In this document: one piece after another, positions 15,329-22,885 of the stretch | Layout of the letters: each line of letters begins with the position of its first letter | How positions within the stretch are numbered: position 1 is the stretch's first letter | From: Micrococcaceae bacterium RIT 802 | Lineage (GTDB): Bacteria; Actinomycetota; Actinomycetes; Actinomycetales; Micrococcaceae | Assembly (NCBI GenBank): GCA_016892645.1 | Contig: JAFEMX010000019.1 | Coordinates: forward strand, 1-61,975 | Direction of reading: 5' to 3' | DNA length: 61,975 bases | The notes under the pieces: model-generated | Database searches by the model: none | The model's input: the letters and a program-made list of their open reading frames with translations, nothing else | Told to the model about the DNA's origin: nothing | Position numbers and translations under genes: made by a program

Positions 15329-15768
15329 CGCTCAAGGTTATCGGACACCGGGTAGACCAGCGCCGTGGCGTAGGCGGTGATGCCCTCCCCCGCGCCCTCG
15401 TAGCCGAGCCCGTCGGAGGTCGTGGCCGTGACCGTGATCGGCGCGCCGGCCGCCGCGGACAGGGCGGCGTCGGCCTCCGTGCGGCGGGGCCCGAACGTGG
15501 GGCGCCGCCCCACGAACTGGATGGCGACGTTGCCGATCTCCCATCCGGCGGCACGCACCAGGCGGGCGGCCTCGGCCAGCAGACTCGCGCCGGAGGCCCC
15601 GGCGAATTCGGGCCGGCCGGTCCCGAAGTGGGTGCCCAGGTCCCCGATCCCCGCGGCGGAGAAGAGCGCATCGCAGGCGGCGTGGGCGACGGCGTCGCCG
15701 TCGGAGTGGCCGGAGAGCCCGCGCTCCCCGGGCCAGTGGAGCCCGGCCAGCCAGAGGTCGCGGCCGCC
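15325..15768 (-). pseudogene. ispF: 2-C-methyl-D-erythritol 2,4-cyclodiphosphate synthase (IspF), N-terminally truncated
   Basis: About 147 residues of IspF are readable from [11 protein letters not shown] to the C-terminus, including [41 protein letters not shown] and [13 protein letters not shown]. IspF normally has about 160 residues and begins with a GIGxDVHxF segment whose Asp and His bind the catalytic zinc. That segment is absent in all frames nearby. The IspF frame runs into the IspD frame near 15760-15770, with no start codon of its own at a sensible place. The IspF core is well conserved, which argues for a recent deletion or an assembly error rather than old decay. Intact IspF is part of the essential MEP isoprenoid pathway. 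Confidence 0.8.
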
Positions 15769-16454
15769 GGGTCGCCGGGGACGACCAGCACGTCGTGGCC
15801 GGCGCGTTCCATCAGGGCCGCGTCGTCGGTGATGGCCACCGCCTGCTCCCGGCTCCATCCGCCGGCTCCGGCATGCGCGGCGGACAGGGCAGCCGCATCG
15901 AACCCCTGGGGCGTCTGGATGGCGCGCAACCCGGAGCGGTCGGGGGTCCCGGTGACCAGGGCCGCGTCGGGGACGCCGCGGGCCGCCGCCGCCTGCGGGT
16001 CCACCGTCTTGATCGTGTCGGTGACGGCAAGACCGGGAACGACGGCGGTGCCCCCGGCCGCGAGGGCCTCGGCGATGCGCGTGAACACCGCGGGCGGCGT
16101 CAGGCACCGTGCGGCATCGTGGACCAGCACGTGGTCCACCGGGGCCAGCGCCGCCAGACCGGCCCGGACGGAGTCGTTGCGCTCGGCGCCACCGCCGGCG
16201 GTGCCGATGGCCAGTCCGGCGTCCCGGCCGACCGCGCGGCACACCTGCTCCAGGCGGTCATCGCCGGGCGGGAGCGCGACGACCAGTTCGGTGCAGATGC
16301 CGGCGGCGATGATGCCCCGCAGCGCATGTTCGAGCAGGGTCCGGCCGGCCAGCGGGACGAGCGCCTTGGGCATGCCGTGGCCGAGCCGGGTGCCGGAACC
16401 GGCGGCAACCAGGACCACGCCGATGCGCGGGGGGACGGGGGCGGTGTCAGTCAC
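15762..16454 (-). pseudogene. ispD: 2-C-methyl-D-erythritol 4-phosphate cytidylyltransferase (IspD), C-terminally truncated by deletion/frameshift
   Basis: The first 231 or so residues are a normal IspD: nucleotide-binding VLVAAGSGTRLG with PKAL, then [25 protein letters not shown] and [21 protein letters not shown]. IspD should continue for about 20 residues (a KITTPxD-type segment). Here the frame instead enters the IspF coding sequence out of phase and reads on as low-complexity residues to 15309. A bifunctional IspDF, or a tight ispD-ispF pair, with about 100-130 nt missing explains both halves. The GTG start at 16454 has a TAGGGT box 6 nt upstream. Confidence 0.82.
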
Positions 16455-16482
16455 GCTCCCACCCTACCGGCGGGCAGACGAA

Positions 16483-16512
16483 AGGCCCGGCCACCCTGGG
16501 GTGGTCGGGCCT
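16483..16512 (-). terminator. Intrinsic terminator after carD
   Basis: An inverted repeat (AGGCCCG..CGGGCCT, extended by CCACCC/GGGTGG) lies 55 bp past the carD stop. On the minus strand it is followed by TTTCGTC. It separates carD from ispD. Confidence 0.65.
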
Positions 16513-16567
16513 TGTGCCGGCGGGGCCGGCTGGTCGCCGTTCCGGATGGCCGGAGCGGCGTCGTTGC

Positions 16568-17050
16568 CTAGGAGGCGAGCACCTCGTCGAGGACGATTTC
16601 CGCCTTCTCCTCGTCCAGCTTCTTGGCCAGGGCCAATTCGCTGATGAGGATCTGGCGCGCCTTCGAGAGCATGCGCTTTTCGCCGGCCGAGAGCCCGCGG
16701 TCGTTGTCGCGGCGCCACAGGTCGCGGACGACCTCTGCCACCTTGACGACGTCGCCGGAGGCCAGCTTCTCCAGGTTTGCCTTGTAACGGCGGGACCAGT
16801 TGGTCGGCTCCTCCGTCAGTTCGGCACGCAGGACGTCAAAAACATGTTCCAGGCCCTCCTGGCCGACGACGTCCCTGACGCCGACCAGATCCACATTCTC
16901 TGCCGGAACCTCGATTGTCAGATCGCCCTGCGCGACCTTGAGCTTGAGATACATCTTCTCTTCGCCCTTGATCGTCCGCATCTTGATCTCTTCGATCATC
17001 GCCGCACCGTGGTGAGGGTAAACAACCGTTTCGCCAACCTCAAAAACCAT
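16568..17050 (-). CDS. carD: CarD family RNA polymerase-binding transcription regulator
   Basis: CarD binds the RNA polymerase beta subunit and stabilises open complexes, notably at rRNA promoters. It is essential in mycobacteria. The 160-residue protein has the N-terminal RNA polymerase-interacting domain ([20 protein letters not shown]) and a helical DNA-binding C-terminal domain ([33 protein letters not shown]). The ATG at 17050 is preceded by an AAAGGGG ribosome binding site. A longer in-frame form from 17155 adds residues absent from CarD. It is upstream of ispDF on the same strand but a terminator lies between. Confidence 0.95.
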   Translation of the reverse strand: MVFEVGETVVYPHHGAAMIEEIKMRTIKGEEKMYLKLKVAQGDLTIEVPAENVDLVGVRDVVGQEGLEHVFDVLRAELTEEPTNWSRRYKANLEKLASGDVVKVAEVVRDLWRRDNDRGLSAGEKRMLSKARQILISELALAKKLDEEKAEIVLDEVLAS

Positions 17051-17376
17051 CTGGATAAACCCCTTTCCCGGAATCAAGTTTATCACGAATATGGTTCTAT
17101 TACCGGCGCGTTGCCCGCCATCTAGCGGCAGGAGGGCCATAATCCGCCCTTGCATTTTCCGCCATTGATGCTAGCGCGCGTGTACCCGGCCTGCGGGGGC
17201 GGGCCTCCCCCGGCCCCGGTTGCCTCCGGCCATCCGCTTCGCCGAGTCATACTTTTGGGCCGAAACCGATTAGGCTGAGGGCGATGCCTTTTACGCTCCG
17301 GCGCGGGACCCACTCGTCCGCACCGGGGCGACAACACCAGAGAAGAACCTTGTAACCTTGTAGAGGAGTTTGTGCC
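17051..17376. other. Divergent intergenic region between carD and the lipoprotein gene
   Basis: This 326-bp stretch should hold the carD promoter to the left and the lipoprotein promoter to the right. On the plus strand a TAGGCT box at 17271-17276 ends 7 nt before an ATG at 17284. GC-rich inverted segments lie near 17195-17215. No further gene is supported. Confidence 0.4.
17284..17355 (+). CDS. Possible leader mini-ORF (23 codons) ahead of the lipoprotein gene
   Basis: ATG at 17284 opens a 23-codon frame ending in TAA at 17353-17355, 8 bp before the ribosome binding site of the lipoprotein gene. A TAGGCT box ends 7 nt before this ATG, the spacing seen at many leaderless starts in this contig. 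The peptide (MPFTLRRGTHSS...) is basic and has no recognisable motif. It could be a regulatory leader or a chance frame. Confidence 0.22.
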   Translation: MPFTLRRGTHSSAPGRQHQRRTL

Positions 17377-17916
17377 GTGATCACCGCACAGAAGTTCCGC
17401 GGCCGTCGTACCGCGACTGTTGCCGCCTTCGCCCTGCTGGCGGCCGGGATGACCGGTTGCAGTGCGGTGAACCAGCAGGCCACCACGATGCACTACGCCG
17501 CCTCCGATGGCATCGTCTTCGACGTCGCCAACATCGAGATGCGCAACCTGATGCTGGTCACGAACTCGGCCGATGAGCAGGCCCGCTTCATCGGCAGCCT
17601 GATCAACGACACCGACCAGGCCGTCTCGGTGAAGCTGACCGTGGACGGCAACTCGGCGACCGTCGAGGTCCCGAAGAAGTCCTCGGTCGAGCTCGAGGAC
17701 GACGCCAACAAGACGCTGGTGCCCAGCGCCGGCGTCGAGCCGGGATCCCATGCCGACCTGATGGTGAAGGTCGGGGCCAGCAGCGTCGACGAGTCCCTGC
17801 CGGTCGTCGACGGCACCCTGCCCGCGTACCGCCCGTTCCTGCCCGGCGGCTACAACGAGGACACGGTCAAGCACCTGGAGCCGACCGCGCCGATCCTGGA
17901 GCCGGAAGGCCACTAG
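17377..17916 (+). CDS. Putative secreted lipoprotein of unknown function
   Basis: The 179-residue protein has a basic N-terminus, a hydrophobic stretch and a lipobox-like AAGMTGC with Cys28, so it is probably an exported lipoprotein anchored outside the membrane. The mature part looks beta-rich (IVFDVANIEMRNLMLVTN, AVSVKLTVDG), suggesting an immunoglobulin-like fold. I do not recognise a function. The GTG start follows GAGGAG by 8 nt. It is monocistronic, between the carD divergent region and a strong bidirectional terminator. Similar small lipoproteins occur beside carD in Micrococcaceae, but I cannot verify that here. Confidence 0.8.
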   Translation: MITAQKFRGRRTATVAAFALLAAGMTGCSAVNQQATTMHYAASDGIVFDVANIEMRNLMLVTNSADEQARFIGSLINDTDQAVSVKLTVDGNSATVEVPKKSSVELEDDANKTLVPSAGVEPGSHADLMVKVGASSVDESLPVVDGTLPAYRPFLPGGYNEDTVKHLEPTAPILEPEGH

Positions 17917-17930
17917 GCCCCGCCCGCGCG

Positions 17931-17968
17931 AAACGGCGGCTGGATCCCTCGGGATCCAGCCGCCGTTT
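17931..17968. terminator. Bidirectional intrinsic terminator
   Basis: A perfect 17-bp stem (AAACGGCGGCTGGATCC and its complement) with a 4-nt CTCG loop lies between the convergent lipoprotein and regX3 genes. The ends are AAA/TTT, so it can act in both directions. Confidence 0.85.
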
Positions 17969-18006
17969 GCGTTCGCGCACCAGCTTGCGTGCGCCGCCGT
18001 CGTGCC

Positions 18007-18687
18007 TCAGGCCTCGAACTTGTAGCCGAGCCCGCGCACGGTCACGAGGTGGACCGGTGCCGCGGAGTCGGGTTCGATCTTCGAGCGCAGGCGCTTGACG
18101 TGCACGTCGAGGGTCTTGGTGTCCCCCACGTAGTCGGATCCCCAGACCCGGTCGATCAGCTGGCCGCGGGTGAGGACCCGTCCGGCGTTGCGCAAGAGCA
18201 TCTCGAGCAGCTCGAACTCCTTGAGCGGAAACGAGACCTGTTCGCCGTGGACGCTGACGGTGTGCCGTTCGACGTCCATGCGGACCGGGCCGGCCTGCAC
18301 CGTGGCGGTGACCAGCTCCTCCGGTTCGCCCTGCCGGCGCAGGACCGCACGCACGCGGGCGACGAGTTCGCGGGCGGAGTAGGGCTTGGTGACGTAGTCG
18401 TCGGCACCGAGTTCCAGGCCCACCACCTTGTCGATCTCCGAGTCCTTGGCGGTCAGCATGATCACCGGGACGCTGGAGCGCTGGCGCAGCTGCCGGCAGA
18501 CCTCGGTCCCGGGCTGGCCGGGGAGCATCAGGTCCAGCAGGACCAGGTCGGCGCCGGTGCGGTCGAATTCGACGATCGCGTCGATCCCGTTGTCGACGAC
18601 GTGGACCTCGAAGCCCTCCTTCGTCAGCAGGTACTCCAGCGGGTCGCTCAGCGACTCCTCGTCCTCGACCACCAGAATGCGGGTCAA
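18007..18687 (-). CDS. regX3: Response regulator RegX3 (OmpR/PhoB family)
   Basis: RegX3 is the DNA-binding partner of SenX3 and controls phosphate starvation genes in actinobacteria. The 226-residue protein has a receiver domain (acidic pocket at residues 8-10, phospho-acceptor Asp52 in LVLLDLMLPG, Lys in VTKPYSARELVARV) and a C-terminal winged helix (RGQLIDRVWGSDYVGDTKTLDVHVKRLRSK cut into typical segments). The start is TTG at 18687, overlapping the senX3 stop (TTGA). The near-perfect AAGGAGG six bases upstream supports this unusual start. It lies after senX3 in one operon, divergent from phoU. Confidence 0.95.
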   Translation of the reverse strand: MTRILVVEDEESLSDPLEYLLTKEGFEVHVVDNGIDAIVEFDRTGADLVLLDLMLPGQPGTEVCRQLRQRSSVPVIMLTAKDSEIDKVVGLELGADDYVTKPYSARELVARVRAVLRRQGEPEELVTATVQAGPVRMDVERHTVSVHGEQVSFPLKEFELLEMLLRNAGRVLTRGQLIDRVWGSDYVGDTKTLDVHVKRLRSKIEPDSAAPVHLVTVRGLGYKFEA

Positions 18688-19916
18688 ATTCGGCCTCCTT
18701 GTTGTGTGGCGCGGTGCGCGTCCACGTTGTCGGTCTCGATGGCTCGGTCCTCCCCGGTGCCGGCGGCTGCCGGTGCGCGGGGTGGCTCGTCGGCTTGTTC
18801 ATGGCGGGGCATGCGCACCGTGAAGGTGGAACCCTGGCCCGGTTGGGACCACAGCGTGATCTCCCCGCCGTGGTTGGAGATGACGTGCTTGACGATGCTC
18901 AGGCCCAAACCGGTGCCCCCGGTCTGGCGCGTGCGGGCGGCGTCGACGCGGTAGAAGCGCTCGAAGATGCGCTCCTGTTCCTCCGGGGCGATGCCGGGGC
19001 CCTGGTCGGTGACGGAGACCTGCACGAGCCCGTCGCGCGAGCGCACGCCGACCCCGACGCTGGTGCCGTCGGGCGAATAGCGGATGGCGTTGTCGATGAG
19101 GTTCCGGAAGGCGGTCATCAGCAGGTCGCGGTCCCCGAAGATCCGGTCCTCGGTGTGCCCGCCGACGGTGATCGTGATGCCCTTGCCCTCGGCGGTGAGC
19201 TTGTTGCGGTCCACCGCCTCGGCGATCACGCGGTTGACGTCCACGGGCTGGCCGGCCAGCACGATGTCGGTCCCCTGCAGGCGCGAGAGCTCGATGATGT
19301 CCTGCACGAGGGCGGCCAGGCGGCGGGCCTCCTTGTCCAGCCGGGTGGAGAAGCGGCGGACCGCCACCTCGTCGTCGGCCGCCTCGTCGATGGCCTCGGA
19401 GAGCAGCTGGATGGCACCGACCGGGGTCTTGAGCTCGTGCGAGACGTTGGCGACGAAGTCGGTGCGCACGGCCTCGGTACGGGTGATCTCGGTGCGGTCG
19501 TCGGCCAGCAGCAGGATGTACTCGTCGCCCAACGGCGCGACCCTGACGTGCACGACGATGGTCCCCTGCCCGAGCGGACCCAGGGGCAGCTCGAACTGGC
19601 GCTCCTCGATGACCCCGTCGGCACGGACGCGGCGGGCCAGCGACAGCAGCTCGGCGTGCACCATCGTGTGGCCGCGGACCAGGCCGTAGGCGTAGGCCGC
19701 CGGGTTGGCCCGGACGACGCCGTCGATGTCGTCCACCACGACGAAGGCCCGCCCGACCACGGAGAGGATCTCCGCTGCGCCCTCCGGCAGGGTCGGTTCG
19801 TCGACGTCGAAGACCGCCTCGCGTTGCATCCGGCTGTAGCGGTACGCGAGGAGGCCGGCGACGCCGAGCGCCAGGCCGACCAGGCCGGCGATCACGATCA
19901 TCAACGCTTCATCCAC
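18684..19916 (-). CDS. senX3: Phosphate-sensing histidine kinase SenX3
   Basis: SenX3 is a membrane sensor kinase that phosphorylates RegX3 when phosphate is low. The 410-residue protein has an N-terminal membrane segment (ALMIVIAGLVGLALGVAGLL), a PAS-like domain (residues about 50-140), the H-box VSHELKTPVGAIQLLSEAI with the phospho-histidine near 158, the N-box NAIRY, G1 DQGPGIAPEEQERIF and G2 GGTGLGLSIVKHV. The GTG at 19916 has TACGCT 6 nt upstream, so the transcript may be leaderless; longer in-frame versions would extend the N-terminus before the membrane segment. The C-terminal tail of about 45 residues is Ala/Glu/Pro-rich. Confidence 0.94.
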   Translation of the reverse strand: MDEALMIVIAGLVGLALGVAGLLAYRYSRMQREAVFDVDEPTLPEGAAEILSVVGRAFVVVDDIDGVVRANPAAYAYGLVRGHTMVHAELLSLARRVRADGVIEERQFELPLGPLGQGTIVVHVRVAPLGDEYILLLADDRTEITRTEAVRTDFVANVSHELKTPVGAIQLLSEAIDEAADDEVAVRRFSTRLDKEARRLAALVQDIIELSRLQGTDIVLAGQPVDVNRVIAEAVDRNKLTAEGKGITITVGGHTEDRIFGDRDLLMTAFRNLIDNAIRYSPDGTSVGVGVRSRDGLVQVSVTDQGPGIAPEEQERIFERFYRVDAARTRQTGGTGLGLSIVKHVISNHGGEITLWSQPGQGSTFTVRMPRHEQADEPPRAPAAAGTGEDRAIETDNVDAHRATQQGGRI

Positions 19917-19977
19917 GCCTCTAGCGTAGCCCGGCCCGAACGGGGGCCAACGCCCATATGACGGGCTGGGGGACGCC

Positions 19978-19999
19978 ATTCACCCAATGTTCACGCGGC
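19978..19999 (+). promoter_or_regulatory. Candidate RegX3/PhoP-type PHO box
   Basis: Two adjacent 11-bp direct repeats, ATTCACCCAAT and GTTCACGCGGC, match the GTTCACC-type direct-repeat unit of actinobacterial PHO boxes. They lie between the divergent senX3 and phoU genes, where autoregulation is expected. The assignment is from pattern and position only. Confidence 0.5.
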
Positions 20000-20095
20000 G
20001 GCGGCCCGAGGTTAAGGTGGGGGTGGGAAGGTTGAATCCTACAGTGCCCGTCCCCTGCCCAACGGCCGGGGAACACAGCTATGAAAGGACGCCCA

Positions 20096-20755
20096 GTGCG
20101 CAAGGTTTTCCAGGCCGAACTCCAGACGATCGGCGAGGAACTGACGGAGATGGCCACCCTCGTGGCCGACGCCATGGAGCGGGCCTATGCATCGTATGCC
20201 GGGGCCGATACGGAGCTCGCCCAAGAGGTGATTGCCGCCGACGCACGCGTGGACTTCATGCAGAACCAGTTGGATGAGCGGGCCATCGACGTGCTGGCCC
20301 TGCAGGGCCCCGTGGCCTCGGACCTGCGCATGATCGTCGGCTCGTTGCGGATGAGCGCCTCGCTCGAGCGGATGGGCGACCTGGCACGGCACATCGCCCA
20401 GCTGGCCCGGCTGCGCTACCCCGCCAACGTGGCCCCCGACTCGCTCACGTCGGTCTTCGCGGAAATGGCCGACCTCGACGTGCAGATCGCCCGGAAGCTG
20501 GTCACCCTCCTGGAGACCCGCGACCTGGACATCGCCGCCGAAATCGTCACGCTCAATACCCGGATCGACGACCTGCATGCCAGCGTCTTCAAGCTGGTGG
20601 CCGCCCCCGAGTGGTCCGAATCCGCACCGCGGACCGCGGACGTCACGTTGACCAGCCGCTACATGGAGCGCTACGGCGATCATGGCGTCTCCGTCGCCCG
20701 CAAGGTCAACTACCTGGTGACCGGCGAGTGGGAGCCCGGCAGCTCGGAACGCTAG
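20096..20755 (+). CDS. phoU: Phosphate uptake regulator PhoU
   Basis: PhoU damps the phosphate two-component system and Pst transport. The 219-residue protein has the two PhoU helical bundles, with the metal-binding E/DxxxD-type positions in LRMSASLERMGDLARHIAQ and SRYMERYGDHGVSVARKV. The start is GTG 20096, because AAAGGA lies 6-7 nt upstream; an ATG at 20081 overlaps that ribosome binding site and is less likely. It faces away from senX3-regX3 across a candidate PHO box and ends at a strong bidirectional terminator. Confidence 0.93.
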   Translation: MRKVFQAELQTIGEELTEMATLVADAMERAYASYAGADTELAQEVIAADARVDFMQNQLDERAIDVLALQGPVASDLRMIVGSLRMSASLERMGDLARHIAQLARLRYPANVAPDSLTSVFAEMADLDVQIARKLVTLLETRDLDIAAEIVTLNTRIDDLHASVFKLVAAPEWSESAPRTADVTLTSRYMERYGDHGVSVARKVNYLVTGEWEPGSSER

Positions 20756-20759
20756 GGAC

Positions 20760-20811
20760 AAACGGCGAGGGGCTGGCCGGCGCGGATGCGCCGGCCAGCC
20801 CCTCGCCGTTT
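20760..20811. terminator. Bidirectional intrinsic terminator (phoU / gpmA)
   Basis: A 24-bp perfect stem (AAACGGCGAGGGGCTGG..., loop GGAT) lies between the convergent phoU and gpmA genes and ends in TTT on either strand. It is one of the longest stems in the contig. Confidence 0.88.
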
Positions 20812-20826
20812 CGTGGGTGCTGCGGC

Positions 20827-21573
20827 CTACTTGCGGCCCTGGTTGGCCACGGCCTTGATCGCGTCGGCGGCGGCGTCCGCGTCGAGGTAGCGCCCCCCGA
20901 CGGTGACCGGGGCGAAGTCCTCGTCCAGTTCGTAGACCAGCGGGATGCCGGTGGGGATGTTCAGCCCGGCGATGTCCTCGTCGGAGATGCCGTCCAGGTG
21001 CTTGACCAGGGCGCGCAGCGAGTTGCCGTGCGCGGTGACCAGCACGGTCTTGCCGGCCTGCAGGTCCGGGCGGATCGCCGACTCCCAGTACGGGAGCATG
21101 CGCTCGAGCACGTCCTTGAGGCATTCGGTGCGCGGGGCGTCGTCGCCGAGGTCGGCGTAGCGCCGGTCCCCGATCTGGGAGAACTCGGAGTCGTCGTCCA
21201 GCGGCGGCGGCGGGGTGTCGTAGGAGCGGCGCCACTGCATGAACTGCTCCTCGCCGTATTCGGCGAGCGTCTGGGCCTTGTCCTTGCCCTGCAGCGCACC
21301 GTAGTGGCGTTCGTTCAGCCGCCAGTCCCGGCGGACCGGGATCCACGACAGGTCGGCGGCCTCCAGGGCCAGGTTCGCGGTGATGATCGCGCGCTTGAGC
21401 AGCGAGGTGTGCAGCACGTCGGGGACCAGGCCCTCGGCGGTGAGCAGCTCGCCGCCGCGCACTGCCTCGGCGCGTCCCTGCTCGGTCAGCGGCACGTCGT
21501 ACCAGCCGGTGAAGAGGTTCTTTTCGTTCCATTCGCTCTGCCCGTGGCGGAGCAGGATCAGGGTGTGCGTCAT
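20827..21573 (-). CDS. gpmA: 2,3-bisphosphoglycerate-dependent phosphoglycerate mutase
   Basis: This glycolytic enzyme interconverts 3- and 2-phosphoglycerate. The 248-residue protein has the catalytic [10 protein letters not shown] (phospho-histidine at about residue 10), [41 protein letters not shown] and the second catalytic histidine in [12 protein letters not shown]. It ends NQGRK. The ATG at 21573 is preceded by TAGGAT 6 nt away, which can be read as a -10 box or a weak ribosome binding site. gpmA beside phoU is common in Actinobacteria. Confidence 0.96.
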   Translation of the reverse strand: MTHTLILLRHGQSEWNEKNLFTGWYDVPLTEQGRAEAVRGGELLTAEGLVPDVLHTSLLKRAIITANLALEAADLSWIPVRRDWRLNERHYGALQGKDKAQTLAEYGEEQFMQWRRSYDTPPPPLDDDSEFSQIGDRRYADLGDDAPRTECLKDVLERMLPYWESAIRPDLQAGKTVLVTAHGNSLRALVKHLDGISDEDIAGLNIPTGIPLVYELDEDFAPVTVGGRYLDADAAADAIKAVANQGRK

Positions 21574-21658
21574 GAATTCATCCTATCGGGCGTGAAGTCC
21601 GTTACTTTCCCCCGTGACTGGTCATGAAGGGGCCCGGCGCCACCTTATATTTTCTGTT

Positions 21659-22504
21659 GTGGTGCAAAAAGCTCAGCGGCTCGGCGGCCGGCACCAGGCC
21701 GGGCGTCCCGTGGGCAACCCCACGCGCGGCACCACGAACCCGAACCGCATGCGCCGGGTGGACCGGTGGATGACCGGCACCCAGGACTTCCGGCTGCGTC
21801 CCGACGTCACCGGTGCCCCGCCCATCTGCGTCGATCTGGGTTACGGGGCCTCGCCGCGCACCGCCGTCGAATATTTCCAGCGCCTGCGCGCGGTGAACCC
21901 GTCGGTATCCGTCGTCGGACTGGAAATCGATCCCGGACGCGTCCACGCGGCCAAGGCGATGGAGGTCGACGGGCTCTCCTTCGGCGTCGGCGGCTTCGAG
22001 ATCCCCACCGAGCGCAATCCCCTGCTCATCCGCGCCTTCAACGTGCTGCGCCAGTACAACGAGGACGACGTGGCCTCGATCTGGAAGGCGCTGGCCTCCC
22101 GGCTCGATCCGCGCGGGCTGCTCATCGAGGGCACGTGCGACGAGGTCGGGCGGGTCAGCACGTGGGTCGGCATCTCCCCCGAGGGGCCGCTGACGTTGAG
22201 CGTCTCGATCCGCTTCGGTGCCGTCGAGCGGCCCAGCGAGGTGGCCGAACGCCTGCCCAAGGCGCTGATCCACCGCAACCATCCCGGTGAACGGGTCCAT
22301 GATTTCCTGGCGGCGGCCGATGCCGCGTGGCTGGCGGCTGCCCCGTTGGCGCCCTTTGGCCAGCGCCAGCGGTGGATCGCCATGTGCCGGACGCTGTGCG
22401 CGGACGGGTGGCCGGTGCGCGACGGGGTCTCGCGGTGGCGGTTGGGCGAACTCACCGTCGACTGGGCCTGCGTGGCCCCGCGGTCCGGGGCGCTGGCGCT
22501 TTAG
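21659..22504 (+). CDS. Class I SAM-dependent methyltransferase-like protein
   Basis: The 281-residue protein has a Rossmann-type SAM-binding pattern: ICVDLGYGASPRTAVEYF (motif I), VVGLEIDPGRV (acidic end of beta 2) and a later LDPRGLLIEGTCDEVGR strand. The conserved NPTRGTTNPNRMRRVDRW segment precedes the fold. The substrate is unknown. I choose the GTG at 21659 because TATATT ends 7 nt upstream; an in-frame GTG at 21614 gives a longer form. It is divergent from gpmA and convergent with the DUF2516 gene. Confidence 0.8.
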   Translation: MVQKAQRLGGRHQAGRPVGNPTRGTTNPNRMRRVDRWMTGTQDFRLRPDVTGAPPICVDLGYGASPRTAVEYFQRLRAVNPSVSVVGLEIDPGRVHAAKAMEVDGLSFGVGGFEIPTERNPLLIRAFNVLRQYNEDDVASIWKALASRLDPRGLLIEGTCDEVGRVSTWVGISPEGPLTLSVSIRFGAVERPSEVAERLPKALIHRNHPGERVHDFLAAADAAWLAAAPLAPFGQRQRWIAMCRTLCADGWPVRDGVSRWRLGELTVDWACVAPRSGALAL

Positions 22505-22537
22505 CTGGCGCCTTGGCGGGCAGGCCCGGGCGGATGC

Positions 22538-22849
22538 CTAGTAGTTGTAGTACCCCGGCGAGCCCTTGCCGCCCACGGCGGGACGGACGTCGGCGAGGTA
22601 GACGCAGGAGATGCACGCGGCGATCAGCTGCAGGAACCCGGCACCACCGGAGCCCAGGAAGCTGAAGATGCACACGACGGCGGAGACGCCGGTCATGCCC
22701 AGCCAGAAGCCCTTGGTGCGCTTGTTCTCGCGCGCATAGTTCGGTGCAGGATGGCGGACGGCGTCGATGAAGGCCCAGAGGCCGAGCACCAGCGCCGCCA
22801 GGCTCAGGACCCGGAACAGGACGATCTCGAATAACAATGCGGTAACCAC
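22538..22849 (-). CDS. DUF2516 family small membrane protein
   Basis: A 103-residue protein with about three hydrophobic segments (VLSLAALVLGLWAFIDAV, FWLGMTGVSAVVCIFSFLG, FLQLIAACISCVYLADV) and the DUF2516-like motif DAVRHPAPNY. It ends in a Gly/Tyr-rich tail. It is actinobacterial and of unknown role. The GTG start has TAGACT 7 nt upstream, suggesting a leaderless transcript. The next gene on this strand begins upstream at 24031, and the 36 bp between allow either a shared or a separate transcript. Confidence 0.82.
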   Translation of the reverse strand: MVTALLFEIVLFRVLSLAALVLGLWAFIDAVRHPAPNYARENKRTKGFWLGMTGVSAVVCIFSFLGSGGAGFLQLIAACISCVYLADVRPAVGGKGSPGYYNY

Positions 22850-22885
22850 ATCCGCCAGTCTAGGCGACCGGAGCCCGATCCGGGG

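Noticed and set aside
17122-17913. Open frame antisense to the lipoprotein gene
   Set aside because: The plus-strand gene has a ribosome binding site, signal and lipobox; the minus frame has none and its sequence looks like an antisense shadow.
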